Assembly: GCA_965201085.1 (NCBI GenBank)
Contig: CBDAVS010000025.1
Coordinates: forward strand, 124,001-188,000
Direction: 5' to 3'
Origin: JAPOUP01 sp965201085
GTDB lineage: Bacteria > Pseudomonadota > Alphaproteobacteria > Rhodobacterales > Rhodobacteraceae
Length of the DNA stretch: 64,000 bases
This document shows, in pieces, positions 28,117 through 37,307 of the stretch. The notes beneath the pieces are model-generated. The model ran no database searches and was not told the origin of the DNA. It saw nothing but the letters and a program-made list of their open reading frames with translations. The translations under genes and the position numbers were made by a program. Numbering within the stretch: the stretch's first letter is position 1; each line of letters opens with the position of its first letter.

Positions 28117-28839
28117 TGTTATAGGGCATTCGTGAGGCCTTATGGCACTACACGGCCATGTTTCGGGGGGTCGGGGTCGGATTGCGCAAGGTCAGAACAC
28201 GTTCCCACGGGTCCGCCGTCAGGTCCGGGCGCACGGTATATCTCCACCTGCTCCGCCACCGCTGTCCGGACGTGGAGCGTCCGTCAGTCCGCTGTGTGGA
28301 ACCGGGAGGTCACGCTACACTGTCCGGCGAGTGTGTCACGTATGGGCCCGGTACGCACGAAAGTGCTGAAAACGTAAGGATTTTTGCAGTATCCGGGATC
28401 CCTGCGTCATTGATTCCGGAACTGCGGCGGAGCGGGTGCCGTGAATGAACGCGGATTCGATGCCGTGGGACAGCGGAGCCCGGCGTCAAACCCGTCACGG
28501 TCTACAGGTATGTCAGCCAGACGATGAGTTGGGGAAACGGAAAGCGAGATCCGACCGCTTGACGTACGTTCCCGCACTCAGCCGAAATCCACCGCCCTGC
28601 ACAACCGCTCAAGCCGGATAACGGCCAGCATATCGCCCGGGACCGGTCAAGCGGTCCGGCGAGGCCAGGGCGTTGGAAGGTCCGGTCCCGCCCCCCATCC
28701 CGCTAACGAACCTTTCAGGGACATGACCTCCGGCCGCGCCCCGGGCGCCGGCCCTGCGCGTTTCATGGAGCGCGCCGCGGGGCCGGACGGTGGGGCAGGC
28801 CACCGGGATCATGGCCACCAGGCAACAAGGAAACCACCG
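28117..28839. other. 720-base stretch without recognisable gene
   Basis: Between the right end of ISNCY copy B and the porin start. Short frames occur but show no family similarity or good ribosome site. The last 100 bases must contain the porin promoter; AACAAGGAAACC precedes its start. The region may be the remains of something lost when the IS pair arrived. Confidence 0.4.
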
Positions 28840-30033
28840 ATGAGAAAGACACTTCTGACAACCACCGCGCTCGCCATGGGTGCGGGTGGCATCGCCGCGG
28901 CCCAGGAAGCGGAACCCGAACTTGGTATCGCGCTCAGCGGCGCGGCTGAAATGGGCATCGCCGGAAGCAAGGGCGATAACACCCGCTTCCATACCGACAT
29001 TCAGGCGACCTTCACCATGTCGGGTGCGACGGATGGCGGCCTTACGTACGGAACCGCCATTGACCTGAGCGAAGTGAGCGACGAGGTCGATGGCACTGAT
29101 CACGCTACGGGCAACGACGACGCCCACGGCGGTATCGCGATCAACATCGCCGGGCCTTTCGGAACGCTCACCATGGGCGACACGGACGGCGCGTTTGACT
29201 GGGCGCTTACGGAGACGGCTGTTGGCGGCTCTCTCCGGGACAACCATACCGGCCATCCGGGCTACAACGGCAACGGCGGCCTGGACGGAGCGCATGACGG
29301 GCAGATCCTGAGCTATACTCACAGCATAGGCGGCATCGGCATAGCGGCCAGCGCGGAAGTGCCTGACGGTGTCGAGGGTTCGCCGAGCGAAGGCAGCGCG
29401 GTTTTCGGTGTCGGCGCTAAATACTCAATGCCTATGGCTGGTGGCGCAAGCGTGGGCGTGGGCGTTGGATACCAGCGCGGCGACAAGGACATGGTCGATT
29501 ACGCCAAGGGTTACAAAGATCTCAACGTGACCGGAATAAAAGACCCCGAAAGCGGCAACAGGTTTCTGAACGATAACCGTTCCGCGATTGGCGCCAGCGT
29601 CAACATGGCTTCGGGCGGCGGGCTTTCAGCGATCGTCAACTGGTCTCAGACCAGCCATGAGGGCAGCCGGGTAAATCGGGATAACAACACTGTAATCGCC
29701 TGGGACAGCGAAAAAACGGTTACTCATTTCGGCCTGGGCGTAGGTTACACGGCGGGACCGGTGACCGTGGGCGCGAACTGGGGAAGAAAAGAGACCGAAG
29801 TAGAGCTGAACCGCACACGTAACGGCAGCCCACATGAAGCGGCGACGCGGGATATCAGCGCTACCGGAATTGGCCTCGCCGCCAATTATGATCTTGGCGG
29901 TGGCGCTTCGCTTCAGCTCGGTGTTGGCGATGGAACGACCGAAACCACCGACGCACCGGAAGGCAGCTCCAGCCCGGACACCGATTCCAAGGATCATAAT
30001 ACCTGGTCACTTGGACTGGCATTCTCGTTCTGA
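28840..30033 (+). CDS. Outer-membrane general porin (Gram-negative porin family)
   Basis: A 397-residue porin. A signal peptide (MRKTLLTTTALAMGAGGIAA, cut near AAAQ) is followed by alternating beta-strands rich in Gly, Asp and aromatic residues, and the chain ends WSLGLAFSF. A C-terminal phenylalanine is the usual outer-membrane assembly signal. NIAGPFGTLTMGDTDGAFDW near residue 100 is the typical Rhodobacter-porin strand and constriction-loop region. It should form a trimeric diffusion channel. The ATG at 28840 has a ribosome site; the longer upstream frame does not give a signal peptide start. A lipoprotein gene follows 36 bases later. Confidence 0.88.
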   Translation: MRKTLLTTTALAMGAGGIAAAQEAEPELGIALSGAAEMGIAGSKGDNTRFHTDIQATFTMSGATDGGLTYGTAIDLSEVSDEVDGTDHATGNDDAHGGIAINIAGPFGTLTMGDTDGAFDWALTETAVGGSLRDNHTGHPGYNGNGGLDGAHDGQILSYTHSIGGIGIAASAEVPDGVEGSPSEGSAVFGVGAKYSMPMAGGASVGVGVGYQRGDKDMVDYAKGYKDLNVTGIKDPESGNRFLNDNRSAIGASVNMASGGGLSAIVNWSQTSHEGSRVNRDNNTVIAWDSEKTVTHFGLGVGYTAGPVTVGANWGRKETEVELNRTRNGSPHEAATRDISATGIGLAANYDLGGGASLQLGVGDGTTETTDAPEGSSSPDTDSKDHNTWSLGLAFSF

Positions 30034-30069
30034 GGTCCGAATTAAATCACTGTAAAGAGAGGATATGTC

Positions 30070-31635
30070 ATGACAAACATGACTAAAATCGTGCTGCTCG
30101 CGACCTGTGCGGGTCTACTGACCGCCTGTGGAGGCGGCTCGGACAACCCCGCGATGGGTGGTGGTGGTGAAGACGGCGAGGATGCCGTTCCGACGTTCGA
30201 GCAGCGTATAGCGGCGCAGAGCGAATTGGCAAAAGAAGTCAGGATGTCCATAGACGCCGCCATGAAAGCAAAGGAGGATACCAGTATTGAGATCCCTGAT
30301 TTCATGAACGTTCAGGGTGTTTCAGAGGACGCGCTGGAAAGGGCCCAGGACATCATAGATGCGCACGGTGATGTAGACCAAGCCCGTCAGACGGCTCAAG
30401 ATGCGTATGACACACTGTTCGCCCAGAGCCTCAATGAGGAACTTTCCGATGCGGAAAGGAATAACGCAAGATCGCTTCTCGATATATTGGGAGAAAATCC
30501 TGTAAGAAAGATCAGTGAGCTTCTCATGAATAGCGATGGCGAGAAGACGCCGCTGATGATGGCGTACGACGCCATCAGAGGAGACGATCCGGATATGCTG
30601 AGAGGCGCAGACTATCACGCGACTCGTACCGCGCGGAATGTCTTTATGGCTATCGATGTTGGACTTGAGAAGGCACCTTCGGTGATCAAGGCTAACGTCC
30701 TGGATGATAGCTCAGTGTTCGCGAAAGGGAGCACCATTTCAGATGCAAATGCGATGACCTTCGGGGAGATATTTGGCGACTTGAAAACGGTGGCCATAGA
30801 TGACGATAACTACGATGCGGTTTCCTTAAAGGGGGAGTTAGCCCAATATGATTCGTCACCCAAGAAAGATGCGATAGTTGAGGGTTACGACTATAAAGGC
30901 ATCATAGGGATTGCTGTCTGCCGGGAAGAATGCGTTGACCCAGACCCAAACGCTGCTGATCTTAGACCCAAAGAAAAATTTGGCGAGGGCTGGTACTTCG
31001 TTCCGGTAGAATTCAGCAATGGCGAACCTGTCCAAGGTAAGGATAAGCGCGAGTGGCATTTCGTGAAAGACGGCGATGACTATAAGCCGGTCGTGAACAT
31101 CCAGTACGGTATGTGGCTTTGGGATAGCGGGGGAGATCCGAAGCTTGCCCGCAGGATCGGTGTTGTCTCAGGCGACAAAGGCCCGGAAACCTTCAACATG
31201 TTCAATCTAAAGCTATCGCCTCAAACAGAAAACGATCCGATTGAACGCACCGCGTCCTACAGCGGGGAGGCGAAAGGCCTGTCCGTACGCGAAGTAGGTG
31301 CCAGCGCTGTTTCAGGTCATTTCGAAGCGAAAGTCGATCTTACTGCAGGGTTAGGAGCCGACCCGACGCTGCATGGCACGATCGACGAATTCATGAGCGA
31401 CGACGGCGCGGTGGATCCGGATTGGGTAGTGACTCTCAAGCAGAGGAATCTGATGCCCTATGGGGGGCATACGGCGCCTAGAGTGCCAGGCTCCGGAAAC
31501 TGGAACGCGCAGGCCTTTGGCTCCAAAGACAACCAGCGACCGGAGGGCTTCTACGGCGACTTTCACCATAAGTTCGATGGTGTGAATTATGACGACGGCC
31601 GTGTGGCCGGGGTCTACGTCGCGCATCAGGACTGA
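30070..31635 (+). CDS. Lipoprotein with TbpB-like C-terminal barrel domain
   Basis: A 521-residue protein with lipoprotein signal and lipobox LLTAC; glycine after the cysteine fits sorting to the outer membrane. The N-terminal region (about 40-200) is acidic and helix-rich. The middle contains a two-cysteine loop (CREECVD). The last 120 or so residues, from ASYSGEAKG through NWNAQAFGSKD to GRVAGVYVAHQD, resemble the beta-barrel repeat of transferrin-binding-protein-B-like surface lipoproteins. The same plan closes the lipoprotein at 31935. It may bind a ligand at the cell surface (inference). The N-terminal half was not recognised. Confidence 0.6.
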   Translation: MTNMTKIVLLATCAGLLTACGGGSDNPAMGGGGEDGEDAVPTFEQRIAAQSELAKEVRMSIDAAMKAKEDTSIEIPDFMNVQGVSEDALERAQDIIDAHGDVDQARQTAQDAYDTLFAQSLNEELSDAERNNARSLLDILGENPVRKISELLMNSDGEKTPLMMAYDAIRGDDPDMLRGADYHATRTARNVFMAIDVGLEKAPSVIKANVLDDSSVFAKGSTISDANAMTFGEIFGDLKTVAIDDDNYDAVSLKGELAQYDSSPKKDAIVEGYDYKGIIGIAVCREECVDPDPNAADLRPKEKFGEGWYFVPVEFSNGEPVQGKDKREWHFVKDGDDYKPVVNIQYGMWLWDSGGDPKLARRIGVVSGDKGPETFNMFNLKLSPQTENDPIERTASYSGEAKGLSVREVGASAVSGHFEAKVDLTAGLGADPTLHGTIDEFMSDDGAVDPDWVVTLKQRNLMPYGGHTAPRVPGSGNWNAQAFGSKDNQRPEGFYGDFHHKFDGVNYDDGRVAGVYVAHQD

Positions 31636-31662
31636 TCCACGTCCGATCGCATGAAACTGGTG

Positions 31663-31686
31663 AGGGGCACCTTCGGGTGCCCCTTT
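31663..31686 (+). terminator. Rho-independent terminator after the lipoprotein gene
   Basis: A perfect 9-base-pair stem, AGGGGCACC / GGTGCCCCT, closes a stable TTCG tetraloop and is followed by a short T run. It lies 28 bases beyond the lipoprotein stop and should separate porin-lipoprotein transcription from the genes downstream. Confidence 0.75.
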
Positions 31687-31703
31687 CACAGGCGGGGGAA
31701 CCC

Positions 31704-31916
31704 ATGAGGAACAGCAGGCTCGACGTAAGGGTGGATGCGCTTTCCCATGCCATGCGGGATGTGCTTGCCGAGGCGATCGAAAGCGCGGTCGCGCCTGTCG
31801 CGAAGCGGGACCGGATGATCGGCATTCTCCGTGAGCGCATGGATGTCTCATTCGAGCGCATGGAAGCCAAGCTGGACCGCCTGCTTGAGGGAAAGCCGGA
31901 CAGCGGAGGTTCGTAA
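31704..31916 (+). CDS. Small charged helical protein, function unknown
   Basis: A 70-residue protein starting MRNSRLDVRVDALSHAM after a GGCGGGGG ribosome site. It is almost wholly charged and helical, with heptad-like spacing through MDVSFERMEAKLDRLLEG, so a short coiled coil is likely. No signal peptide or membrane segment. It lies 18 bases before the lipoprotein protease gene and probably shares its transcript. The GTG at 31677 lies within the terminator and is unlikely to be the start. No family recognised. Confidence 0.6.
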   Translation: MRNSRLDVRVDALSHAMRDVLAEAIESAVAPVAKRDRMIGILRERMDVSFERMEAKLDRLLEGKPDSGGS

Positions 31917-31934
31917 TAACAAGGGAGGGGAACC

Positions 31935-33299
31935 ATGAAACGATACGCAGGAGTGGCGGCGGCGTGCGTCGCCAGCGCGATACTGACCGGTTGCATGGGC
32001 GGAGGTTCAGGTCCTGCGACGTCAAACAGTCCGGTTATAACGGAACCGACTCCGGATAGACCGGACATCAGACAGGAAGAAACAACGGCTCTTGAGTCCC
32101 GTACCACCATCACACAGCTTATCGATCTTCCGCCGAACGGTAATGGCGGGATTAGGGTCAGCAGGCCATATCCAGACGCATCGATCGAGATAACGTTCAC
32201 CGAAGGTGTTCTTGACAGGCTTGAGCCGGACCGGAGGTTTGACGAAGATGCCCGAAGTCGGCTGGGGGGCGGGATTTCAGTTCTGCAGGATAAGGCTGCT
32301 CGGGCATACCTTCAGTGGATACGCCACAATCCAGGTTTTGATGACCACTCTGACCGCCACTTCAGGATTCAGGTTGGAGAAACCGAAGACCTTACCTGCG
32401 GCGTAGACGGAGCCGCAGGCTGCCATGTGTCAGGCGGTGGTGTGGACCTGGTCATCCTTGTGGATGACTGGATCATCGAGGATATCTACAATAATGATAC
32501 ATATACATATGCCGTTCAGGAACTTTTCCGGGTCCTGACCCACGAGGCAGGCCACCAGTTCGGTTACAGTAACCATGACGGCATAAATGAAGGATGCACA
32601 GGATTGGATGGCTGCCACGCGCCTTACGGTTCGGGAAGCATAATGAGCTATGACGATATCGTACGGTACTACGTGACGGCAGAGGACATCAGTCACATCC
32701 CGGGCTCGACATGGAACAACAGCTCCAATGGCCGGTATACGGTCTGGCGATCAGGGGAACCGTCCTCCATAGAAATCTGGGGAGTCTGGATCGATCACGA
32801 ATTCAGGGTTGCCGGAATGACGGATCCCGGCAGCCATAGCGGAGGCGACTTTTCCTTCGTTGAAGAGATAACCGGAGAAGGTTTTATTGAGGGCACCCAT
32901 ACCAGAGACGTAAGCCCGACAACCAGCGCGACCTATAGCGGCACTGACAACTTCATGGGGGTCGATTACCTTTGGGATTACCGCGCCCTTCTACGGGCGG
33001 ACGCGAACCTACGCTACACGTTCAGCGCGAACCCGACACTTGACCTGCGGGTCAACAACTTCGAAGCCTACTACGATGATTCCGACGGAATCCCTGGATG
33101 GCGTGACCACAGCTTTCCCGAATACGGCTGGGGGGACTTCCGCTACGTCATGAACTGCGCACCAGGTGGATGCTCAGGTCAGGGCGTGGAAGCGAGATGG
33201 TATTCAGACGACCACGGTGATCCGACAGGCTGGGTAGGCGGCGAGGTGGACGACAGGCGGAACGAATACGCCGGTTCCTTCGTAGCGGAAAAAGACTGA
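31935..33299 (+). CDS. Lipoprotein metalloprotease, metzincin-like, with TbpB-like C-terminal domain
   Basis: A 454-residue lipoprotein with lipobox ILTGC at residue 20. Around residue 202 it has the zinc-binding helix THEAGHQFGYSNH: HExxH, a glycine and a third histidine. About 35 residues later comes SIMSYDD, the Met-turn that marks metzincins. Two CxxC-like cysteine pairs flank the active site. The C-terminal 150 residues (TYSGTDNF, NPTLDLRVNNFEA, VEARWYSDD, EYAGSFVAEKD) look like the same barrel-like domain as in the lipoprotein at 30070. It should be an outer-membrane-anchored protease. AGGGAGGGG precedes the ATG. The spacing after the glycine is one residue longer than the textbook metzincin motif. 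Confidence 0.7.
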   Translation: MKRYAGVAAACVASAILTGCMGGGSGPATSNSPVITEPTPDRPDIRQEETTALESRTTITQLIDLPPNGNGGIRVSRPYPDASIEITFTEGVLDRLEPDRRFDEDARSRLGGGISVLQDKAARAYLQWIRHNPGFDDHSDRHFRIQVGETEDLTCGVDGAAGCHVSGGGVDLVILVDDWIIEDIYNNDTYTYAVQELFRVLTHEAGHQFGYSNHDGINEGCTGLDGCHAPYGSGSIMSYDDIVRYYVTAEDISHIPGSTWNNSSNGRYTVWRSGEPSSIEIWGVWIDHEFRVAGMTDPGSHSGGDFSFVEEITGEGFIEGTHTRDVSPTTSATYSGTDNFMGVDYLWDYRALLRADANLRYTFSANPTLDLRVNNFEAYYDDSDGIPGWRDHSFPEYGWGDFRYVMNCAPGGCSGQGVEARWYSDDHGDPTGWVGGEVDDRRNEYAGSFVAEKD

Positions 33300-33302
33300 T
33301 CG

Positions 33303-34573
33303 GTGGAAGCTAACTGGTCCAACCAGACGGTCTGGACGGGCGACAATCTCCCGATCATGAGGGGCATGAACGGCGGGTCGGTGGACCTGATCTACCTTGA
33401 CCCGCCGTTCAACTCGAAAGCCAACTACGCCGCGCCGATCGGGAGCGAGGCGGCGGGAGCGGCGTTCAGGGACACGTGGACGCTGGCGGACGTGGACATC
33501 GCATGGCTTGACCTGATCGAAGCGAAGGAACCGGCCCTTAACCGGGTCATCGCCGCTGCCATGACCAGGAGCGACAAATCCTATCTGATCTACATGGCGG
33601 CGCGGCTGCTGGAGATGCGGCGCATCCTCAAGCCAACCGGCTCCATCTATCTCCACTGCGATCCGACCATGAGCCACTATCTCAAACTGGTCATGGACGC
33701 CGTGTTCGGTCGGAAGGCGTTCCGGAACGAAATCGTCTGGTGGTATGAGAAATGGACCAATTCAGCCCGACACTTTCAGCGCAACCATGATGTGCTTCTG
33801 TTTTACGCTAAAGGCGACAAAAACACCTTCATCAAACCCTACGGTCCTCTAACTGGCCGTCAAAAATCACTGTTGCAGAGTGGCTATAACCTTGGTTCCA
33901 GCAGCGGCAGGAAAATTGCAAGAGTCTATGACCGTAGCAGATTTCAAATGAGAAACTAGCCAAGTGGGTAGCTGAAGATCGTGCGGTTTATGACGTGGAT
34001 CGCCCTGAAGGCAAAGCAATTTCAGCAGTTTGGCAAATGCCTTCGATCAATGGGCAGGCCAAGGAACGGGTAGGCTACCCCACACAGAAGCCCCGTTCAC
34101 TTCTTGAAAGGATCATCGCCGCGAGTTCCAACGAGGGCGACATGGTTCTTGATCCCTTCTGCGGTTGCGCGACGGCGTGCATAGCGGCGCAGGACCTTAA
34201 CCGGGAATGGGTTGGGATAGATGTCTCGCCGAAGGCCGCCGAACTGGTGCTGTCGCGGCTCAGGAACGAGCTGGGCATGTTCGCGCACCATACGGTGGTC
34301 AACCGCACGGACATCCCGCAGCGCACCGATATAGGTAAGCTGATCCGCTACAATGACGTGAAGAACAAACGGCTTCTGTATGGCGAGCAAAGCGGTAACT
34401 GCAACGGATGCAAAACGCACTTCAAGTTGCCGAACCTCACGGTCGACCATATCATTCCGCGATCGAAGGGCGGGACGGACCACATCGGGAACCTCCAGCT
34501 TCTGTGCGGACGCTGCAACTCGGTCAAGGGAAACAGGGGCATGGAATACCTGATATCAAGGCTCGCCGCATGA
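33303..34573 (+). pseudogene. DNA methyltransferase fused to HNH endonuclease, frameshifted
   Basis: Residues 1-215 carry the DNA amino-methyltransferase catalytic motif DPPF (IYLDPPFNS, residue 33). The next frame carries the AdoMet-binding part (LDPFCGCATACIAAQ) and then a full HNH domain: CNGC, DHIIPRSKGG, GNLQLLCGRC. Motif order DPPF before F-x-G is that of beta-class N6-adenine or N4-cytosine enzymes. Family sequence runs FQ then NEKLAKW, but the frames differ by one base at CAAATGAG near 33946; one lost A restores the fusion. GTG at 33303 starts three bases after the protease stop. Inactive as it stands unless this is a sequencing slip. Confidence 0.75.
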
Positions 34574-34820
34574 CACAGGACCGGGAAACGACGGATATGG
34601 AACGTATCAAAGGGGTATTCTCGGCTTATGAGTTCCTGATCGAGGTCATCCTCGCGCAGCAGTGGGTTGATATCTCTAAAGATGACGAGAAGCGTGTTCG
34701 GGAAAAGCTTATAGACCTTGTTAGATTTCGCGCATACGTCAGGAAGGAACACACCGAAGAGACAGACTACATTCAGGTTCATTCCACATGTATTGAAGTG
34801 GTGGAACGGGTTCTCTCTAA

Positions 34821-35825
34821 GAGTTTGAATCATAAGTCACTGATATCATTAAACTATTGTTTTTCATGGAGTTGACGCCCTCGCCACCCGCCTGAGCAGG
34901 AACCGGCAGGCGGCCAGCGTTCGTTCGTGCCTCACTCACGCTCGGACCGGTGGCGCGTGATGCCTCACCCCGGATGCCAGCGAGTTCTCGCTGAGCCTTT
35001 CGTAATCTTTCGACAGGCGGCGGCACCGGCCCATCCAGGCGAAGGTCCGCTCCACCACCCAGCGGCGGCAGGGAACCGTGAACCCTTTGACATCCTTCGG
35101 TTTTTCGACGGTCCTGATCACGTCCGGCAACCCCATCCCCGCAGACCGCTCCCGCAGCTTCGGACCCGGGTGGCCACCGTCGGCGAACAGCCTACACACC
35201 GTGGGCACCGTCTCCAGCAGCTTCGCGATCAGGTCCGGCGCCCCGTCCCGGTCCTGGATGTCGGCGGTGTGAACCGTCATGACGATCGGTGTGCCGTCGG
35301 CGTCCACGATCAGGTGCCTTTTCCTCCCCTTCACCTTCCTGCCGGCGTGGTGGCCGCGGGGGCCGCCGCTCTCCGTGGTCTTCACCGACTGGCTGTCGAT
35401 CGAGGCGGCGGTCGGCTCCGCGGAGCGCCCCGAACACCGCCGCGCGAGGTCCCGGAGACGATGCACGAGACGCTCCAGGAGCCCGCTCCGCCGCCATGCG
35501 TAAAAATGGTTCCGGTCGGTGGAAAACGGTGGATATCCAGAGGGTGACGCACGCCAACGGCATCCCGTCGAAGGATATACCGGACCGCGTCGAACACCGA
35601 CCGAAGGTCGACCTCGCGCGGCCGTCCCATCCTTCCCTGCTTCGGCAGCATCGGCTCAATGATGGTCCATTCGGCGTCGGTCAGATCGTTTTGACTGTGG
35701 TCGTCCGGGCGCTTATGGATCTGTTGGGTGGTCCTGTTCCAGGGCATGGCTCTCTCCGTATTTGGTTGCGTTCACCAACCGGAATGCCACATCCTGCGGG
35801 ACCACTCAACTTATGGAACAAACTC
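34821..35825 (-). mobile_element. IS5-family insertion sequence, copy 2, flanked by TAA
   Basis: A 1005-base element with imperfect terminal repeats GAGTTTGAATCATAAGTCA and GAGTTTGTTCCATAAGTTG. It is flanked by direct TAA repeats at 34818-34820 and 35826-35828. A TNA-type duplication fits the IS427-like group of IS5. It is about 47 bases longer than copy 1 because foreign sequence has replaced a few bases near the transposase 3' end. It interrupts the small gene starting at 34570. Confidence 0.9.
34936..35747 (-). pseudogene. IS5-family transposase, copy 2, broken
   Basis: The start MPWNRTTQQIHKRPDDH equals copy 1, but a one-base loss after VRYIL (near 35575) shifts the frame. A second frame recovers IDSQSVKTTESGGPRG, FADGGHPGPKLRE and RRWVVERTFAWMGRCRR. 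Near 34920-34975 about 50 bases absent from copy 1 replace its GGGCGCA and bring in an early stop after NSLASGV. Two independent lesions make it inactive, whereas copy 1 is intact. Confidence 0.88.
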
Positions 35826-36016
35826 TAAGGCTTCCGAGAGGGCTGACAAAATTCGAAGAACTGTGGAGGGGCGGACCCGACAAGGGTAAGAGCCCTAGCC
35901 CGTTCGCGTCGCATCTCCTCGGTTGCTTTCTCCACAATGTCAGGAAATATTTCGTTCAGTCGCCTTTCAACGGCTTTGTTTACAGCGGTCTGAATGTCTG
36001 AATCCAGTCTGTCCAT
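35825..36016 (-). CDS. Small basic/acidic helical protein, uncertain
   Basis: A 63-residue minus-strand frame starting MDRLDSDIQTAVNKAVERR, with an AAGGGA-like site before it. It is strongly helical with charged heptads up to RRERARALTLVG. It runs tail to tail into the split small gene, overlapping the last 61 bases of that gene. Its TAG stop uses the first base of the IS5 element, but the same stop would exist without the insertion. It may be a real prophage-like small gene or a chance antisense frame. Confidence 0.35.
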   Translation of the reverse strand: MDRLDSDIQTAVNKAVERRLNEIFPDIVEKATEEMRRERARALTLVGSAPPQFFEFCQPSRKP

Positions 36017-36094
36017 GGCACCGATCCCTTAGGCGGCTTATCTGTCCCTTGATAGCTCACCCGCCCTCTCCGGTCAACGGTCGCCCTGCGCGGC

Positions 36095-37015
36095 GTGGGC
36101 AGCCAGATATATAATCCCCTTTCGAACGGGGCCATCGCCGGGCGGCCGGGCCGCCATCCGGCCACCATATCGCGGGAGATCCGACGCGACGGCGGCGGGC
36201 GGGGCTACCGGCAGGGACAGGCGTGGAGGAAGGCCACCGGGCGCCGGAGCGGGGCCTCTTCGGTCCCGGGGAAGCTGACGGAGGAGCGCCGGGCGAAGGT
36301 CGTGGCGAAGCTGGAGGAGGGCTGGAGCCCGGAACAGGTCCCGGGGCGTCTCCGGCTGGAGGACCCCGGCATGGTCGGCCGTCAGCGGATATACGACCTC
36401 GTACGCGCGGACCGCAGGGACGGCGGAACGCCTTGCGGGCACCTGCGGCGGCGGGGAAAGGAACCGGACCGGCAGGGCTGCCGCCACGCGGGCCGGGGTC
36501 ACATCCCGGGCCGGAGGGACATCCCGGAGCGCCCGAAAGAGAGCGGGGCGAAGGCGGGGACCGGCGACCGGGAAGCGGACACGGTGATCGGCGGGGGACA
36601 CGGCGGTGCGGTGGTGTCGCCTGTGGACAGATGCCCGGAATTCACGCCTGTCCGACGGGTTGACGGAAAGAGGGCGGAGGCGGCCGGCGGGGCGATGACC
36701 GACCTTCTCAAGGGTCCCGGCGCCAGGGTCCACACGATCACGGCGGACAACGGCAGGGAGTTCGCGGGGCACGCGAAGGTGGCGAAGGCGCTGGAGGCCG
36801 ACTTCCTCCTCCCGACGCCCCACCACTCATGGGAGCGGGGCCTGAACGGGCACACCGACGGGCTGCCGCCCCAGTACCTGCCGAAGGGGACCGACCTGCG
36901 GCAGGTCACGGACGCCCGCGTGAAGCGGGTCCAGGACATCCTGAACGCGCGCCCCCGCAAGGCGCCCGGCTACCTGACGCCGGCGGAGGCTTTCGCGCGG
37001 GCGCGGCCTCCCTGA
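36095..37015 (+). pseudogene. IS30-family transposase, N-terminus lost
   Basis: The frame carries the end of the helix-turn-helix (LSNGAIAGRPGRHPATISRE), then the DDE core: GDREADTVIG, ITADNGREFAGH and HHSWERGLNGHTDGLPPQY. It closes with VQDILNARPRKAPGYLTPAE, as IS30 transposases do. The first 30 or so residues of a normal protein are absent and the apparent start lies in unrelated sequence. No internal stop is seen, so decay is at the N-terminus only. Confidence 0.75.
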
Positions 37016-37307
37016 GGCGCTTCGCCCCGTCGGCCGACGGGGGAGAGGGAATTCCGCAGGCGCGCCCGCCCGGTTTCGGTCGGGCCACCCCTTCCCTCGC
37101 CCGGACGGGCGCGCCACCTCCCGCCGCGGGGCCCTGCCGCCGCCGGGAGGCCCGGTTACGCTCCGATCCGAAGGGACAGCCGCCGTATTCCGCGTGGAAT
37201 CCGGGGCCCTGGCCGGAAAATCCCTCAACACCGGCCCGCCTCCTCCGCTCGGGCCACGCCCTCGCTCCGGAGGCGGGCCGGTGTTGCACTTCGGACTGGA
37301 AGTGGGG
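36100..37307 (+). mobile_element. IS30-family element, left end missing
   Basis: Contains most of an IS30-family transposase and a right end finishing TTCGGACTGGAAGTGGGG at 37307. The same right end occurs at 4690. The expected left end (CCCCACTTCC) was not found upstream, so this side is deleted. Immediately after the right end the sequence continues as CGGTAAATGACGG, the inside of an ISNCY left end, so this element had inserted in an ISNCY copy. Confidence 0.8.

Larger units (their letters stand above)
34570..35889 (+). pseudogene. Small gene downstream of methyltransferase-HNH, split by an IS5-family element
   Basis: The gene starts at 34570 with ATGA overlapping the methyltransferase-HNH stop and reads MTQDRETTDMERIKGVFSAY onward until the IS at 34821. 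Removing 34821-35828 (element plus one TAA repeat) restores an open frame: VERVLSK joins ASERADKIRRTVEGRTRQG and stops at 35887-35889. The reconstructed 103-residue protein is acidic and helical, with no recognised domain. Translational overlap implies partnership with the methyltransferase-nuclease. As it stands the product is truncated and ends in IS sequence. Confidence 0.72.

Noticed and set aside
26948..28129. Minus-strand frame of 393 codons across ISNCY copy B
   Set aside because: Antisense to the transposase, arginine- and proline-rich, with no ribosome site; an effect of high GC.
28117..28839. Short plus-strand frames after ISNCY copy B (such as 28142-28369)
   Set aside because: Arginine-rich, no ribosome sites, no recognisable motif, and mutually overlapping in different frames.
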